Positions 1-8,489 of a stretch of 58,852 nucleotides of DNA are shown one piece after another. This DNA is from Anaerolineaceae bacterium (GTDB lineage: Bacteria; Chloroflexota; Anaerolineae; Aggregatilineales; Phototrophicaceae): positions 1-58,852 of the forward strand of contig REDR01000060.1 of assembly GCA_007693385.1 (NCBI GenBank). Reading direction: 5' to 3'. Each line of letters opens with the position of its first letter. Within the stretch, counting starts at the first letter, position 1. The position numbers and the translations under genes are program-made. The notes under the pieces were generated by a model, which was given only the letters and a program-made list of their open reading frames with translations, was not told where the DNA came from and searched no databases.

Positions 1-30
1 TTTTTATTGATCGTGCGCTCCCCGTTTGTC

Positions 31-456
31 TTACTCTTTGTCTTGAGGTCGGTCTTCATTGTAGTCGTGCGCGTGGTCGTCATGGTCATGATCGTGACCG
101 TCGAAAGACCAGACCGGCACACACAGCGACGCTATCGCGTGGTTGATGCTATCATCGGCTTCAAATAACGGCACGATGCCTTCTTCAAAGCGCATCCCGT
201 TCGAGAACACGATGTCGGCGTTGGTCATGGCGATGACCTGTTGCGGCGTCGGCTCGTAAACGTGCGGGTCGGCGTTGCGCGGCATGATGACCGTCACATC
301 GGCGGCGTCACCGGCCACGCGCTCCACCACGTCGCCTAGAATCGAAAATGTGACGACGACGTTCAGCCGTTCGTCATCGCTTTCATCAGCTTGCGCCGGT
401 ACAACCATCAGCGCCAGCAATAGCATAAAAGACAATATAACCCGTTTCTTGAACAT
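31..456 (-). CDS. Truncated zinc/manganese ABC transporter substrate-binding protein (ZnuA/TroA-like), N-terminal half
   Basis: The 141-residue product has a Sec signal peptide (about residues 1-24, MFKKRVILSFMLLLALMVVP) followed by the start of a metal-binding cluster A-I protein: VVVTFSILGDVVERVAGDA, then NADPHVYEPTPQQV, which carries the first metal-ligand histidine, and finally a His/Asp-rich loop (HDHDHDDHAHDYNED). Full-length family members have about 290-320 residues and a second lobe with further ligands. Here a TAA stop comes right after the His-rich loop. In the 30 bases left before the window edge I do not see the usual DPHxW continuation in any frame, so frameshift, real truncation or assembly break cannot be told apart. 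The start is set by a GGAGG ribosome site seven bases upstream. A 21-bp inverted repeat lies 24 bp upstream of the start. If intact, the family delivers Zn or Mn to an ABC permease outside the membrane. Confidence 0.75.
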   Translation of the reverse strand: MFKKRVILSFMLLLALMVVPAQADESDDERLNVVVTFSILGDVVERVAGDAADVTVIMPRNADPHVYEPTPQQVIAMTNADIVFSNGMRFEEGIVPLFEADDSINHAIASLCVPVWSFDGHDHDHDDHAHDYNEDRPQDKE

Positions 457-479
457 GCAATCCTCCGTAAATCGGCTTG

Positions 480-500
480 AAATGATACTGTGTCTCATTT
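480..500. promoter_or_regulatory. Zur/Fur-family-like operator palindrome
   Basis: Arms AAATGATAC and GTCTCATTT are separated by three bases and match as an inverted repeat at 8 of 9 positions. The site sits 24 bp upstream of the metal-binding protein start, where a promoter would be covered. The AATGATA half-site resembles the AT-rich half-sites of Fur/Zur/Mur regulators. Assignment to Zur is an inference from the downstream gene. Confidence 0.5.
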
Positions 501-636
501 AGTCTAGCAGGAGACCGCATCGTTTTCAAGCGCAATTCCCGTGTAAAAACCGCGCTTCGTCTGGTATGATAGGCCGACCACGCGAACGAATCATCCGCGC
601 TGATGCGGACGATAGAATCTATTAGAGAAAGTTACC

Positions 637-1434
637 GTGATGGCACAGGATAGACTGCAAAAATTGATGTCGCAGGCCGGGATTGCTTCCCGTCGCGCTT
701 GCGAGAAGATAATCGAACAGGGGCGCGTCAGCGTCAACGGCAAACCGGCCACATTGGGCGATAAAGCCGACCCTGAGAAGGACGAAATCTATGTCGATGG
801 CGAGCGCCTACGGCTGGATAACGTGGAGCTGGTGTATTACGTGGTGAACAAGCCGACGAACGTGCTATCGTCACCGGCCACCGCGCCGGGCGATGAGCGC
901 CCTACCGTGCGCGAGATGATCCCGTATGACGGGCATCTATTCACCATCGGGCGACTGGACGCGGAGAGCGAAGGGCTGATGGTGTTGACCAATGACGGCG
1001 ACCTGACCAACCGCCTCGCCCATCCGCGCTACGAACACACCAAAACATACAAGGCGACGGTTTACGGCGAAGTCAAGCCGGAGACGCTGGAAGAATGGCA
1101 GAACGGGCTGTTCATCGCACCCGGCGACAAGACCGCGCCGTGCTTCGTCAAAGTGCTGGACTCCAACTCGCAGACCACCACGCTTCGCATCGTGATGATC
1201 GAAGGCAAAAAGCGGCAAATTCGCCGTATCGCCTCCCTGCTGGGGCATCCGGTCAAGAAGTTGATGCGTACCCACATCGGGCAATTGGGCGTCGGCACGC
1301 TCCGGCGCGGCGAGTGGTATCTGCTCAGCGCGGAAGAAGTGGCGTTCATGTCCGAGCCAGCATGGGAGCTGGACTTCATCCGCAAGCGTCGGCGCAGTCT
1401 GCGCGATGAGAAGAAGCGCAACCGGCGCAACTGA
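637..1434 (+). CDS. rluB: Pseudouridine synthase, RsuA/RluB family
   Basis: A 265-residue protein with an N-terminal S4 RNA-binding domain (about residues 4-60, RLQKLMSQAGIASRRACEKI) and a catalytic domain containing GRLDAESEGLMVLTNDGD, whose Asp near residue 108 is the conserved nucleophile of the RsuA/RluB/RluE/RluF family. KKRQIRR is the second conserved motif. It isomerises a specific uridine in rRNA; RluB acts on 23S rRNA U2605, but family members are hard to separate by eye, so the symbol is provisional. The C-terminus is a short basic tail (KRRRSLRDEKKRNRRN). The start may be the GTG here or the ATG three bases on. It is followed after 13 bp by the acyltransferase gene. A TATGAT -10-like hexamer lies at 564-569. 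Confidence 0.85.
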   Translation: MMAQDRLQKLMSQAGIASRRACEKIIEQGRVSVNGKPATLGDKADPEKDEIYVDGERLRLDNVELVYYVVNKPTNVLSSPATAPGDERPTVREMIPYDGHLFTIGRLDAESEGLMVLTNDGDLTNRLAHPRYEHTKTYKATVYGEVKPETLEEWQNGLFIAPGDKTAPCFVKVLDSNSQTTTLRIVMIEGKKRQIRRIASLLGHPVKKLMRTHIGQLGVGTLRRGEWYLLSAEEVAFMSEPAWELDFIRKRRRSLRDEKKRNRRN

Positions 1435-1447
1435 CGGAGGCGGGCGC

Positions 1448-2167
1448 ATGACGGGGGAGGCGGCAGAATTGGCGCGGGCGCAATCGCGCATCGCGTGGCG
1501 GCGCTGGCTGATGCGCGGGTTAATCCGCACGGTGGGCTATACGTTGCTGGCGCGGGTGACATCTACCGGCAAGCAACACATCCCCGATGATGCGCCCTGC
1601 ATCCTGATGATGAGCCACATCTCCGCGATTGATCCGGCGGTGTGCATAGGCGAAATCACCAACCGCTACGTCATCCCGATGACCAAAGTCGAGAACACGC
1701 ACAACCCGCTACTGCGCCTGATCGTGTGGTGGTGGGGGGCGTATACCGTGCGCCGCGAGACGGTTGACCGTCGCGCCCTCACGCAATCCGTCGATCTGCT
1801 GAACGCCGGTCAAATGCTGTTGATCGCGCCGGAAGGCACGCGCCACCCGCACGGGCTAGGCGAAGGCAAAGACGGGCTGGCTTTCGTCGCGGCGCGGACG
1901 GGCGCGGTCATCGTACCGGCGGCCATCAACCACACACAGGACTTCATGCGGCGCTGGAAGCGTCTAAAGCGGGCGCGTGCCGACATCAGCTTCGGGCGGC
2001 CTTTCCGCTTCAAGACGGCTGGCCGTTCGCGCATCCCGCGTGACGAACTGCGGCTGATGACCCGCGAAGCGATGTACCAGCTCGCCATCACCCAGCCCGA
2101 CCCCGCCCTGCGCGGCGTCTATAGCGAAATCGACAACGCCACGACGACCACGCTAGAGTTTGTTTAA
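1448..2167 (+). CDS. 1-acyl-sn-glycerol-3-phosphate acyltransferase (PlsC family)
   Basis: A 239-residue PlsC/LPLAT protein that transfers an acyl chain to lysophosphatidic acid at the inner membrane. The acyltransferase blocks are present in order: HISAID (HX4D catalytic motif), a central VRRETVDRRA segment, and EGTRHPHG (the EGTR glycerol-phosphate binding motif). The start is placed at the ATG preceded by GGAGG; a longer frame opens inside rluB but has no ribosome site. The gene follows rluB closely and is probably cotranscribed. Many bacteria carry several PlsC paralogues, so the exact acceptor is not certain. Confidence 0.85.
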   Translation: MTGEAAELARAQSRIAWRRWLMRGLIRTVGYTLLARVTSTGKQHIPDDAPCILMMSHISAIDPAVCIGEITNRYVIPMTKVENTHNPLLRLIVWWWGAYTVRRETVDRRALTQSVDLLNAGQMLLIAPEGTRHPHGLGEGKDGLAFVAARTGAVIVPAAINHTQDFMRRWKRLKRARADISFGRPFRFKTAGRSRIPRDELRLMTREAMYQLAITQPDPALRGVYSEIDNATTTTLEFV

Positions 2168-2239
2168 CTCGATTCTGCGCCGATTCTGTGCTACCCTCTA
2201 GCAGGATGAGTTTTTGATTAACGTAAGAGGGCAGAGCCG

Positions 2240-4165
2240 ATGAACCCCCAACAAATTCAGGATGTGCTGGATCGCGTGCTATTGACGGTTGATAAGCCCG
2301 GGCGCTATGTCGGCGGCGAATACAACAGCGTCGTCAAGGACTGGGACGCGGTGCCTTTCCGTGTGGCGTTAGCCTTCCCTGATCTATATGATCTGGGTAT
2401 GTCGAATCTAGGCATTATGCTGTTGTATCACCAGATCAACAGCCAGCCCGATCTGCTGGCGGAGCGCACGTTCTCCCCATGGGACGACATGGAAGCGGTC
2501 ATGCGCGAGCGTGAAATGCCGTTGTTCTCGCTGGAGACTAAACACGCCATCGCGGAATTTGATCTGCTGGGGATCAGCGTGCCGTATGAGCAGTTATACA
2601 CTAATGTACTCAACCTGATTGATCTGGCCGGTCTGCCGCTACACCGCACCGAACGCGACGAGCGCCACCCGTTCATCATCGCTGGCGGGCACTCCTGCTA
2701 TAATCCCGAGCCGCTGGCCGATTTCATCGACGCCTTCGTGATCGGCGAAGGTGAGGAAATCGTGGTAGAAGTCGCCCGCGTGCTGAAGGATTTGCGCGGC
2801 GCGACACGGGCGCAACAACTGTCTGCGGTCGCCGCTATTCAGGGCATGTACGTGCCCGCCTTCTATGATGTGGCGTATCATGATGATGGCACCGTCGCCG
2901 CGATCACGCCCAACCATCCCGCCGCGCCGGAGCGCGTGCTCAAGCGTATTGTGACCGTGCTACCGCAACCATTCACGCAGTTCATCGTGCCCAACATCGA
3001 CACGGTACACAATCGCGCCCCCATCGAAATCATGCGCGGTTGTACGCGGGGCTGTCGCTTCTGTCATGCCGGCATGATTACCCGTCCGGTACGCGAACGC
3101 CCCGTCGCCGAAGTCATGGAAGCCATCGAGTCTATCGTCGAGCATACCGGCTTTGAAGAGATCAGCCTGTTGAGTCTGTCGTCGTCGGATTATGTGTACG
3201 TGGACGAACTGACCGACGCCATCTACGCAAAATATAAAGGCAGTGGCATCAGCCTCAGCTTGCCCAGCCTCCGCATCGAATCCACCAGCGCCGACCTGCT
3301 AGACAAGATCGGCGATACACGCCGTAGCGGGTTCACCTTCGCGCCGGAAGCCGCCACCGAACGGATGCGGAACAAGATCAACAAATACGTGCCGGACGAG
3401 CAAGTGCTACAGACGGCGCGTGATGTGTATTCGCGGGGGTGGCGTACCATCAAATTTTATTTCATGATCGGCCATCCCGACGAAACGCTGGAAGATGTGC
3501 AGGCCATCATTGATCTGTGCAAGGCGGTCTTGCACGAAGGCCGTAAGATTCTAGGCGGCAAAGCCAATGTGAACGTCGGCGTCAGCACGTTCATCCCCAA
3601 GCCGCACACGCCGTTCCAGTGGGTGCCACAGGATTCCACCGAGCAAGTTATCGCCAAGCAACGCCTGCTCAAAGACCAGATTCGCGGCGCGGGCTTGCAT
3701 CTGCGCTGGAACGATGTGCGCTCCAGCGAATTTGAAGGCTGGCTGAGTCGCGGTGATCGGCGTCTGGGCGCGGTGATCTATCGCGCATGGCAGAAGGGCG
3801 CTCGCTTCGATGCGTGGATGGATCATCACGATCATTCGGCGTGGCTTTCCGCTTTTGAGGAGGTCGGGCTGGATACCGAATTCTACACGCGCCGCCAGCG
3901 CGGACTCGATGAGATATTCGCGTGGGACCATATCGACGTAGCCGTACACAAGAAATTCCTGCGCGAAGATTATCTGATGAGCCTTAACGGAGAGACGCGG
4001 GTCGATTGCCGTGACCGATGCTTCGCGTGCGGCATCCTGCCCAAGTTCAAGGAAGCCCGCAGTCAAACGGAAAAGATGGCGTGGGAATGCCCGCCGGTTC
4101 AGCCGATCCGCGAGCGCCAGCAAGAGCGCGTCGCCAATGTCACGCTGATTGATCTGCCGAATTAA
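2240..4165 (+). CDS. B12-binding-type radical SAM protein, TIGR03960 family
   Basis: A 641-residue radical SAM enzyme. The SAM/4Fe-4S motif is GCTRGCRFCHAG with cysteines at residues 268, 272 and 275, and the N-terminal part (residues 20-200) looks like the degenerate B12-binding region of the TIGR03960 family, including VALAFPDLYDLGMSNLG. A cysteine-containing motif DCRDRCFACGI lies near the C-terminus (about residue 600). In many bacteria this protein is fused or adjacent to a TIGR03936 (DUF2344) protein; here that partner is encoded on the opposite strand at 6878-7579. The reaction is not established; links with RNA modification or RNase E/G loci have been inferred from neighbourhood in other genomes. 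The start has a GAGGGCAG ribosome site. Confidence 0.8.
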   Translation: MNPQQIQDVLDRVLLTVDKPGRYVGGEYNSVVKDWDAVPFRVALAFPDLYDLGMSNLGIMLLYHQINSQPDLLAERTFSPWDDMEAVMREREMPLFSLETKHAIAEFDLLGISVPYEQLYTNVLNLIDLAGLPLHRTERDERHPFIIAGGHSCYNPEPLADFIDAFVIGEGEEIVVEVARVLKDLRGATRAQQLSAVAAIQGMYVPAFYDVAYHDDGTVAAITPNHPAAPERVLKRIVTVLPQPFTQFIVPNIDTVHNRAPIEIMRGCTRGCRFCHAGMITRPVRERPVAEVMEAIESIVEHTGFEEISLLSLSSSDYVYVDELTDAIYAKYKGSGISLSLPSLRIESTSADLLDKIGDTRRSGFTFAPEAATERMRNKINKYVPDEQVLQTARDVYSRGWRTIKFYFMIGHPDETLEDVQAIIDLCKAVLHEGRKILGGKANVNVGVSTFIPKPHTPFQWVPQDSTEQVIAKQRLLKDQIRGAGLHLRWNDVRSSEFEGWLSRGDRRLGAVIYRAWQKGARFDAWMDHHDHSAWLSAFEEVGLDTEFYTRRQRGLDEIFAWDHIDVAVHKKFLREDYLMSLNGETRVDCRDRCFACGILPKFKEARSQTEKMAWECPPVQPIRERQQERVANVTLIDLPN

Positions 4166-4185
4166 CGCTCTGCACGGGTGATGAA

Positions 4186-5475
4186 ATGAGCCAAAATATG
4201 CGAATACGAGTAACCGGCGGGCAGGCGCTCAATGGCACATACCGGCCATCGGGCAACAGCAACGCCGCGATCATGTTGATCGCCGCCGCCATGCTGACCG
4301 GCGAAACATCAACACTGCATAACATACCGCAGACCACCGGCATCGACTCCATGCTGGCGATTGCCGCACGACTGGGCGCGACATCCGCCCGTTCTGCGGA
4401 CTCCGCGCAGACGCTCCGCATCGAAGCGGCGCAAATCCTGCATCGCGTCATCACCAGTGAGGAGACAAGCGGCTTCACCGGCGCGTTGCTGTATCTCGCG
4501 CCGATTCTGGTGCGGCGCGAATTCGCCCGTCTGGAAGTGGATTTCCCGTTGAATCGCATCCGGCCACATCTGGAAGCCCTGCGCGATCTCGGCTTTGATG
4601 TGGTCAACGTCGATGGGAGCGTGGAGGTTCGCCCGTCGCGCTGGGCTTATAAAGACGTTATCCTGACGCAATCCAGCGTGACCGCCACCGCTATCGTGAT
4701 GATGCTAGCGGCCTGTTTCGGCAAAGAGACGGTCATCCGCAACGCGGCCAGCGAGCCGCATCTGCAACAATTGGCCGAATATCTGGAATTGATGGGCGCA
4801 CAGATACACGGCACGCGCTCCAACGTCCTGCACATCTTCGGCAAAGAGGGCGACCTGAACGGCGTCGATTATCACATCGCCACCGACCACATCGAAGCGG
4901 CCAGCGTCGCCGCGATGGGGGCGCTGTGTGGCGGGCGCGTGCATATCGTCGGCACACAGGCGAAACACATGCGGATGATCGACAGGTTTTACCGGCGGCT
5001 GGGTATCCATCTGGACATCGCCGACGGCGACATCTTCGTGCCACAACATGATGTGTTGAGCGTCTCCAACCGTGAGGAAGACGTGGACTCCTCCATAGAA
5101 ACCGCGCCGTGGCCCGGCTTCCCGTCCGATCTGGTGGCGATTGCCACCGTCATCGCTACGCAGGCGCGGGGCACATCGTTGATCCACGAGAAGCTATATA
5201 ACAATCGCCTGCTATTCGTGGACAAGCTGAAATCGATGGGGGCGCAGATCGTGTTGTGTGATCCGCACCGCGCCATCGTGATGGGCAAGCATCCGTTGCA
5301 CGCCATCTATATGGATTCGCCGGACGTGCGAAGCGGGCTGGGGATGCTGGCGGCGGCACTGGTGGCCGATGGCGAATCGGTGATCGACAACGCGCAGGCG
5401 CTCCGCCGTAGCTTCGATGGCGTCGTCACCAAGCTGACCGCGCTCGGCGCTCAGGTCGTGATCGAAAGCGCCTGA
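4186..5475 (+). CDS. MurA-like enolpyruvyl transferase family protein lacking the canonical catalytic Cys loop
   Basis: A 429-residue protein with the inside-out alpha/beta fold of EPSP synthase/MurA along its whole length (IRVTGGQALNGTYRPSG at the start, LRRSFDGVVTKLTALGA at the end). MurA adds enolpyruvate to UDP-GlcNAc for peptidoglycan. Several MurA residues are kept: the Asp of FPSD (E. coli D305), the Arg of YNNR (R331) and the Arg of DVRS (R397 region). However, the SGAKNA motif reads SGNSNA, so the K22 equivalent is lost, and the PGGCxIG loop with catalytic Cys115 is replaced by VDFPLNRIRPHLEAL with no Cys or Asp at the equivalent place. It may be a paralogue with another substrate or a non-catalytic form. 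It is followed two bases later by an alpha/beta hydrolase gene, implying cotranscription. Confidence 0.75.
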   Translation: MSQNMRIRVTGGQALNGTYRPSGNSNAAIMLIAAAMLTGETSTLHNIPQTTGIDSMLAIAARLGATSARSADSAQTLRIEAAQILHRVITSEETSGFTGALLYLAPILVRREFARLEVDFPLNRIRPHLEALRDLGFDVVNVDGSVEVRPSRWAYKDVILTQSSVTATAIVMMLAACFGKETVIRNAASEPHLQQLAEYLELMGAQIHGTRSNVLHIFGKEGDLNGVDYHIATDHIEAASVAAMGALCGGRVHIVGTQAKHMRMIDRFYRRLGIHLDIADGDIFVPQHDVLSVSNREEDVDSSIETAPWPGFPSDLVAIATVIATQARGTSLIHEKLYNNRLLFVDKLKSMGAQIVLCDPHRAIVMGKHPLHAIYMDSPDVRSGLGMLAAALVADGESVIDNAQALRRSFDGVVTKLTALGAQVVIESA

Positions 5476-5477
5476 CC

Positions 5478-6278
5478 ATGCTCAAACAAACACATATTCC
5501 GCGCCAGATCATCGAGATCGACGGCCACCCGACGACGCACGCCATCACCGGCGGCGGCGATGCGGTCTTGCTGTTGCACGGCTGGGGCGTCGAGATCAGC
5601 ATGGTGTGGCCGCTCGCCGCCAAGCTAGCGGCGCTGGGCTATCGCGTTTACGCGCTAGATTTGCCCGGATTCGGTGATACGCCACCGCCGCCTGTCGTGT
5701 GGACGGTGTTTGACTATGCCGCGTTCGTGCGGCGTTACATGGATGCTGTCGGGCTGGAACGGGCGCATCTGTTCGGCCATAGTTTCGGCGGGCGACTGGG
5801 CTTGATACTAGGCGCGGAGCATCCCGAACGGCTGAATAAAATGGCGCTGGCGGGGTCAGCTGGCCTGCGCTCTGCGCCGCCGTGGACGGCGCGGGCACGA
5901 CTCAGAATGTATAAACTATTTCGTAGCGGTCTGCAAAGCGTTAGGCTATCCAAACTGGCCGAAAATTTACAAAAATGTTACAATGAAAAATATGGTTCGG
6001 CGGACTTCAAAGCGGCGGAAGGCGTGATGCGCCAGACATTCGTCAACGTGGTGAATCAGGATTTGCGCGATTATGCCCGCCGTGTGGCGGTGCCCACGTT
6101 GCTGATCTGGGGCGCGGACGATGCCGACACGCCGTTACAGCACGGGGAAATGCTGGAGCGCTTAATCCCTGATGCCGGACTGGTGGTGTATCCATCTGCC
6201 GGACATTACGCCTATCTGGAGCATGTCCAGCAGACCGCGCAGGCCATCCACGCGCTTTTCGGCTCTTCTGAGAGTTGA
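5478..6278 (+). CDS. Alpha/beta hydrolase
   Basis: A 266-residue soluble alpha/beta hydrolase. The oxyanion-hole segment is LLHGWG (about residue 34), the nucleophile elbow is GHSFGG with Ser102, the acid is probably in WGADDADTP, and the catalytic His is in SAGHYAYLEH near the C-terminus. The substrate cannot be read from the sequence; close families include esterases, C-C hydrolases and haloperoxidase-like enzymes. The gene begins two bases after the MurA-like stop, so the two are likely translated from one message. Confidence 0.8.
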   Translation: MLKQTHIPRQIIEIDGHPTTHAITGGGDAVLLLHGWGVEISMVWPLAAKLAALGYRVYALDLPGFGDTPPPPVVWTVFDYAAFVRRYMDAVGLERAHLFGHSFGGRLGLILGAEHPERLNKMALAGSAGLRSAPPWTARARLRMYKLFRSGLQSVRLSKLAENLQKCYNEKYGSADFKAAEGVMRQTFVNVVNQDLRDYARRVAVPTLLIWGADDADTPLQHGEMLERLIPDAGLVVYPSAGHYAYLEHVQQTAQAIHALFGSSES

Positions 6279-6334
6279 TTCATGGCTGGTCAGGTGGTTA
6301 GGGTTTTTCTATCTGCGGGGACAGGTGTCAAATT

Positions 6335-6363
6335 TTGCGGAAAGCGTTACAATGTGCTATCAT
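6335..6363 (+). promoter_or_regulatory. Sigma-70-type promoter upstream of receiver-domain gene
   Basis: TTGCGG and TATCAT separated by 17 bp, 50 bp upstream of the receiver-domain start and downstream of the hydrolase gene stop. Confidence 0.45.
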
Positions 6364-6413
6364 CATGATGTAATGTGCGTATCAAAAAGTACAACAATAT
6401 AACACGGTGAATC

Positions 6414-6857
6414 ATGGCAATTTATACGCGGAACCCGATGCACAACAAAATAAAAAATAGTTTGAGGTTTTCTGCCGTGCCTAGCGTCCTGATTGTTGAC
6501 GACGATCAAGTGAACTGTACATTGGTCAAACATATCTTACAACGTGCCGGTATTGATGTGATGTTCGCCTACAACGGCGACGACGGCATGAGCGCCGTCG
6601 TGCGTGGTGGCGTTGATCTGGCGATTGTCGATGTTTTCCTGCCACAGCGTAACGGCTCGAACGGCATTGAATTGGTGCGCCAGTTGCGCCAGAATCCGAT
6701 GACGGCTGATCTGCCGATCATCAGCCTGACCGCCGCGCCCACAACCCAACTAGAGCGCGATGCACTGGCCGCCGGTGCGGATATGTTCCTGACCAAACCC
6801 TTCAATCCGGAGCAACTGACCTGCGTTGTACATCGTTTGCTCGGCGTGAAGCCGTAG
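6414..6857 (+). CDS. Stand-alone response regulator receiver domain (CheY-like)
   Basis: A 147-residue protein made of one receiver domain after a short basic N-terminal extension. Conserved features are the acidic pocket DDD (residues 29-31), phosphoacceptor Asp73 in LAIVDVFLP, the Thr of SLTAAP (about 106), and Lys128 in LTKPF. There is no output domain, so it acts through protein contact or as a phosphate relay. No histidine kinase is adjacent. The start could also be the ATG nine codons in, which has GGAA upstream. Confidence 0.85.
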   Translation: MAIYTRNPMHNKIKNSLRFSAVPSVLIVDDDQVNCTLVKHILQRAGIDVMFAYNGDDGMSAVVRGGVDLAIVDVFLPQRNGSNGIELVRQLRQNPMTADLPIISLTAAPTTQLERDALAAGADMFLTKPFNPEQLTCVVHRLLGVKP

Positions 6858-6877
6858 TGAACTGACGTTAAGCGGGT

Positions 6878-7579
6878 CTATGCCTCACCGCGTTCGCGGC
6901 GGTTGGGCATCGTGTGGAAATCATAATCATCAAGGTGCATGGCGTATTTGTGAATCTGCACGTAATGATCGCCTAGCGCCATTTGTTCCAGCACATCAGA
7001 CGGGCGCAGGTTGCCGCGTTCGCCTGTCGATAGATGCGCGATCAAATCCCCCGAATCATCAATAGACAAATCGAGGATCATCGGACGTAGATCATAGGCG
7101 GTTTTGCGCCGTTTGCGCTCCACGATCTTGACGATGCGCTCACGGGCGAGGATGTCGTCAATCCGCGCTTGCAAGGTTTCCGGCGCGAGGCCATCGACAA
7201 AGCGCACGCGATACTCGGCGCTCCGTACCAGCGTCTGCAAAGGCGGGCCGTTGGCCGGGACTTCCTGCACGCGGTACACCGTCAGGCCATCCGGCGCGAC
7301 AGCCATGATTTGCTCCGGCAGGCCGTCCAGCGCGGGCAGGGCACGATCTAGCGCGATGTCGATGATCTCGCATTCGCTAGTGATGCCCAATCCCAGCGAG
7401 GCGGCGAACTGGATGCGCGGGCGCGTGTTGAAGCCTTGCGTGTACAGTACCGGCAACTTCGCCCGCCGCAGGACGCGCTCCCATACTTTGGCGATGTCGA
7501 TATTGCCCACATATTTCAACGCGCCGAATTTGCCGAATGTGATGTGCAGGCGCTGGATGATCGGTGTCTCGTGTCCCAC
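6878..7579 (-). CDS. TIGR03936 (DUF2344) radical SAM-associated protein
   Basis: A 233-residue protein beginning RLHITFGKFGALKYVGNIDI, then LPVLYTQGFNTRPRIQF, both characteristic of the TIGR03936 family that partners with TIGR03960 radical SAM enzymes. Biochemical function is unknown. It starts with GTG. It converges on the receiver-domain gene with 20 bp between stops and is unlinked in orientation from its presumed partner at 2240-4165. Confidence 0.8.
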   Translation of the reverse strand: MGHETPIIQRLHITFGKFGALKYVGNIDIAKVWERVLRRAKLPVLYTQGFNTRPRIQFAASLGLGITSECEIIDIALDRALPALDGLPEQIMAVAPDGLTVYRVQEVPANGPPLQTLVRSAEYRVRFVDGLAPETLQARIDDILARERIVKIVERKRRKTAYDLRPMILDLSIDDSGDLIAHLSTGERGNLRPSDVLEQMALGDHYVQIHKYAMHLDDYDFHTMPNRRERGEA

Positions 7580-7673
7580 GATTAAATCTTGCCCCCTGTC
7601 CGGACTAGGGTAGAATGGACTGTAAGTTGTAGCGATGCTATTTTAGCCGCGCTCTTAGCAACATGGAAGCCAG

Positions 7674-8132
7674 ATGAGCCACAGACCACCCATGCCCGAC
7701 GATCCACCGCCACCGGCGCTGACCGCCCGCGCCGAATATCGGCGTTATATGCTGGCGATTGCGCTGGTTGGGGCGGGCTTCGCCGCGCTGATCGCTATTC
7801 CGGCGCTGTTGCGCTCGCCCGCGCAGACGCGCATCATCGGTGATGTGGCGTTGATCTGCTTCGGCCTGTTGCCGTTATTAATCTGCGGCTTCGCGTTTTA
7901 CGCGGTGTTGATGGCGGCGATTTTCGGCATCAACACGCTGGAGCGTGGCGGGCGCGGCGGTTTGCGCGGGGTGCGGCGGCGCACCTATCGCCTATCGCAA
8001 CAGGCGGACGAAACCGGCGAACAGATCAGCCGACGTAGTATTGACATCGGCTCGCGTTTATCGAGCTTAGATCGCATATTTGAACGTTCCGACGAGGACA
8101 AGCATGAGTCAGACACCGAGCAATCAAAATAA
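7674..8132 (+). CDS. Small two-helix membrane protein of unknown function
   Basis: A 152-residue protein with a Pro-rich N-terminus (PDDPPPPALTA), two hydrophobic segments (about residues 25-45 and 58-85) and a charged C-terminal half with a likely helical region (TYRLSQQADETGEQISRR). I do not recognise a family. Its 3' end overlaps the next gene by 29 bp, so the two are probably translationally coupled. Confidence 0.65.
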   Translation: MSHRPPMPDDPPPPALTARAEYRRYMLAIALVGAGFAALIAIPALLRSPAQTRIIGDVALICFGLLPLLICGFAFYAVLMAAIFGINTLERGGRGGLRGVRRRTYRLSQQADETGEQISRRSIDIGSRLSSLDRIFERSDEDKHESDTEQSK

Positions 8133-8349
8133 CGACAACTGGAAGAATCGCGTCTACGTCAACGGGCTGGTCATCGGCGGGGTGATCGGTCTGGTCGGGG
8201 CGTATTTATACGCACGCGCCGCCGAAGAAGACGCCGGACGGAATGGCGGCGTGCCGACGAAATTACAGACCGGCCAGATCATCAGCCTAGCGCTGACGAT
8301 CCTCAGTTTGATCCGGCAAATCGCCGAGACGGGCAAACCGAAGAAATAA
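8104..8349 (+). CDS. Small membrane protein of unknown function
   Basis: An 81-residue protein starting MSQTPSNQNN, with a glycine-rich membrane segment VNGLVIGGVIGLVGAYLYA (about residues 19-37) and a second hydrophobic stretch TGQIISLALTILSLIRQIA near the C-terminus. The start is the ATG preceded by GAGG, inside the end of the upstream gene in another frame. No family is recognised; the overlap suggests it works with the upstream membrane protein. Confidence 0.65.
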   Translation: MSQTPSNQNNDNWKNRVYVNGLVIGGVIGLVGAYLYARAAEEDAGRNGGVPTKLQTGQIISLALTILSLIRQIAETGKPKK

Positions 8350-8412
8350 TCGCATCTGCGCTTGTCGCGCACGGGACATCACGCCAAGTTGTTAAAAGTT
8401 GTGTCCAATTGC

Positions 8413-8441
8413 TTGACAAGTTCTTTTATTCACGATACAGT
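8413..8441 (+). promoter_or_regulatory. Near-consensus sigma-70 promoter for rpoD
   Basis: TTGACA at 8413-8418 and TACAGT at 8436-8441 with exactly 17 bp between them. Transcription would begin near 8448 and give a leader of about 175 bases before rpoD. Confidence 0.65.
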
Positions 8442-8489
8442 CTTCTTAAATGCCGTGTGTTATTGCGGCGGTTATGCAGGGTTAACAAT

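Noticed and set aside
937-1530. Minus-strand open frame of 197 codons over rluB and plsC
   Set aside because: It crosses two well-supported genes in antisense and has no family features.
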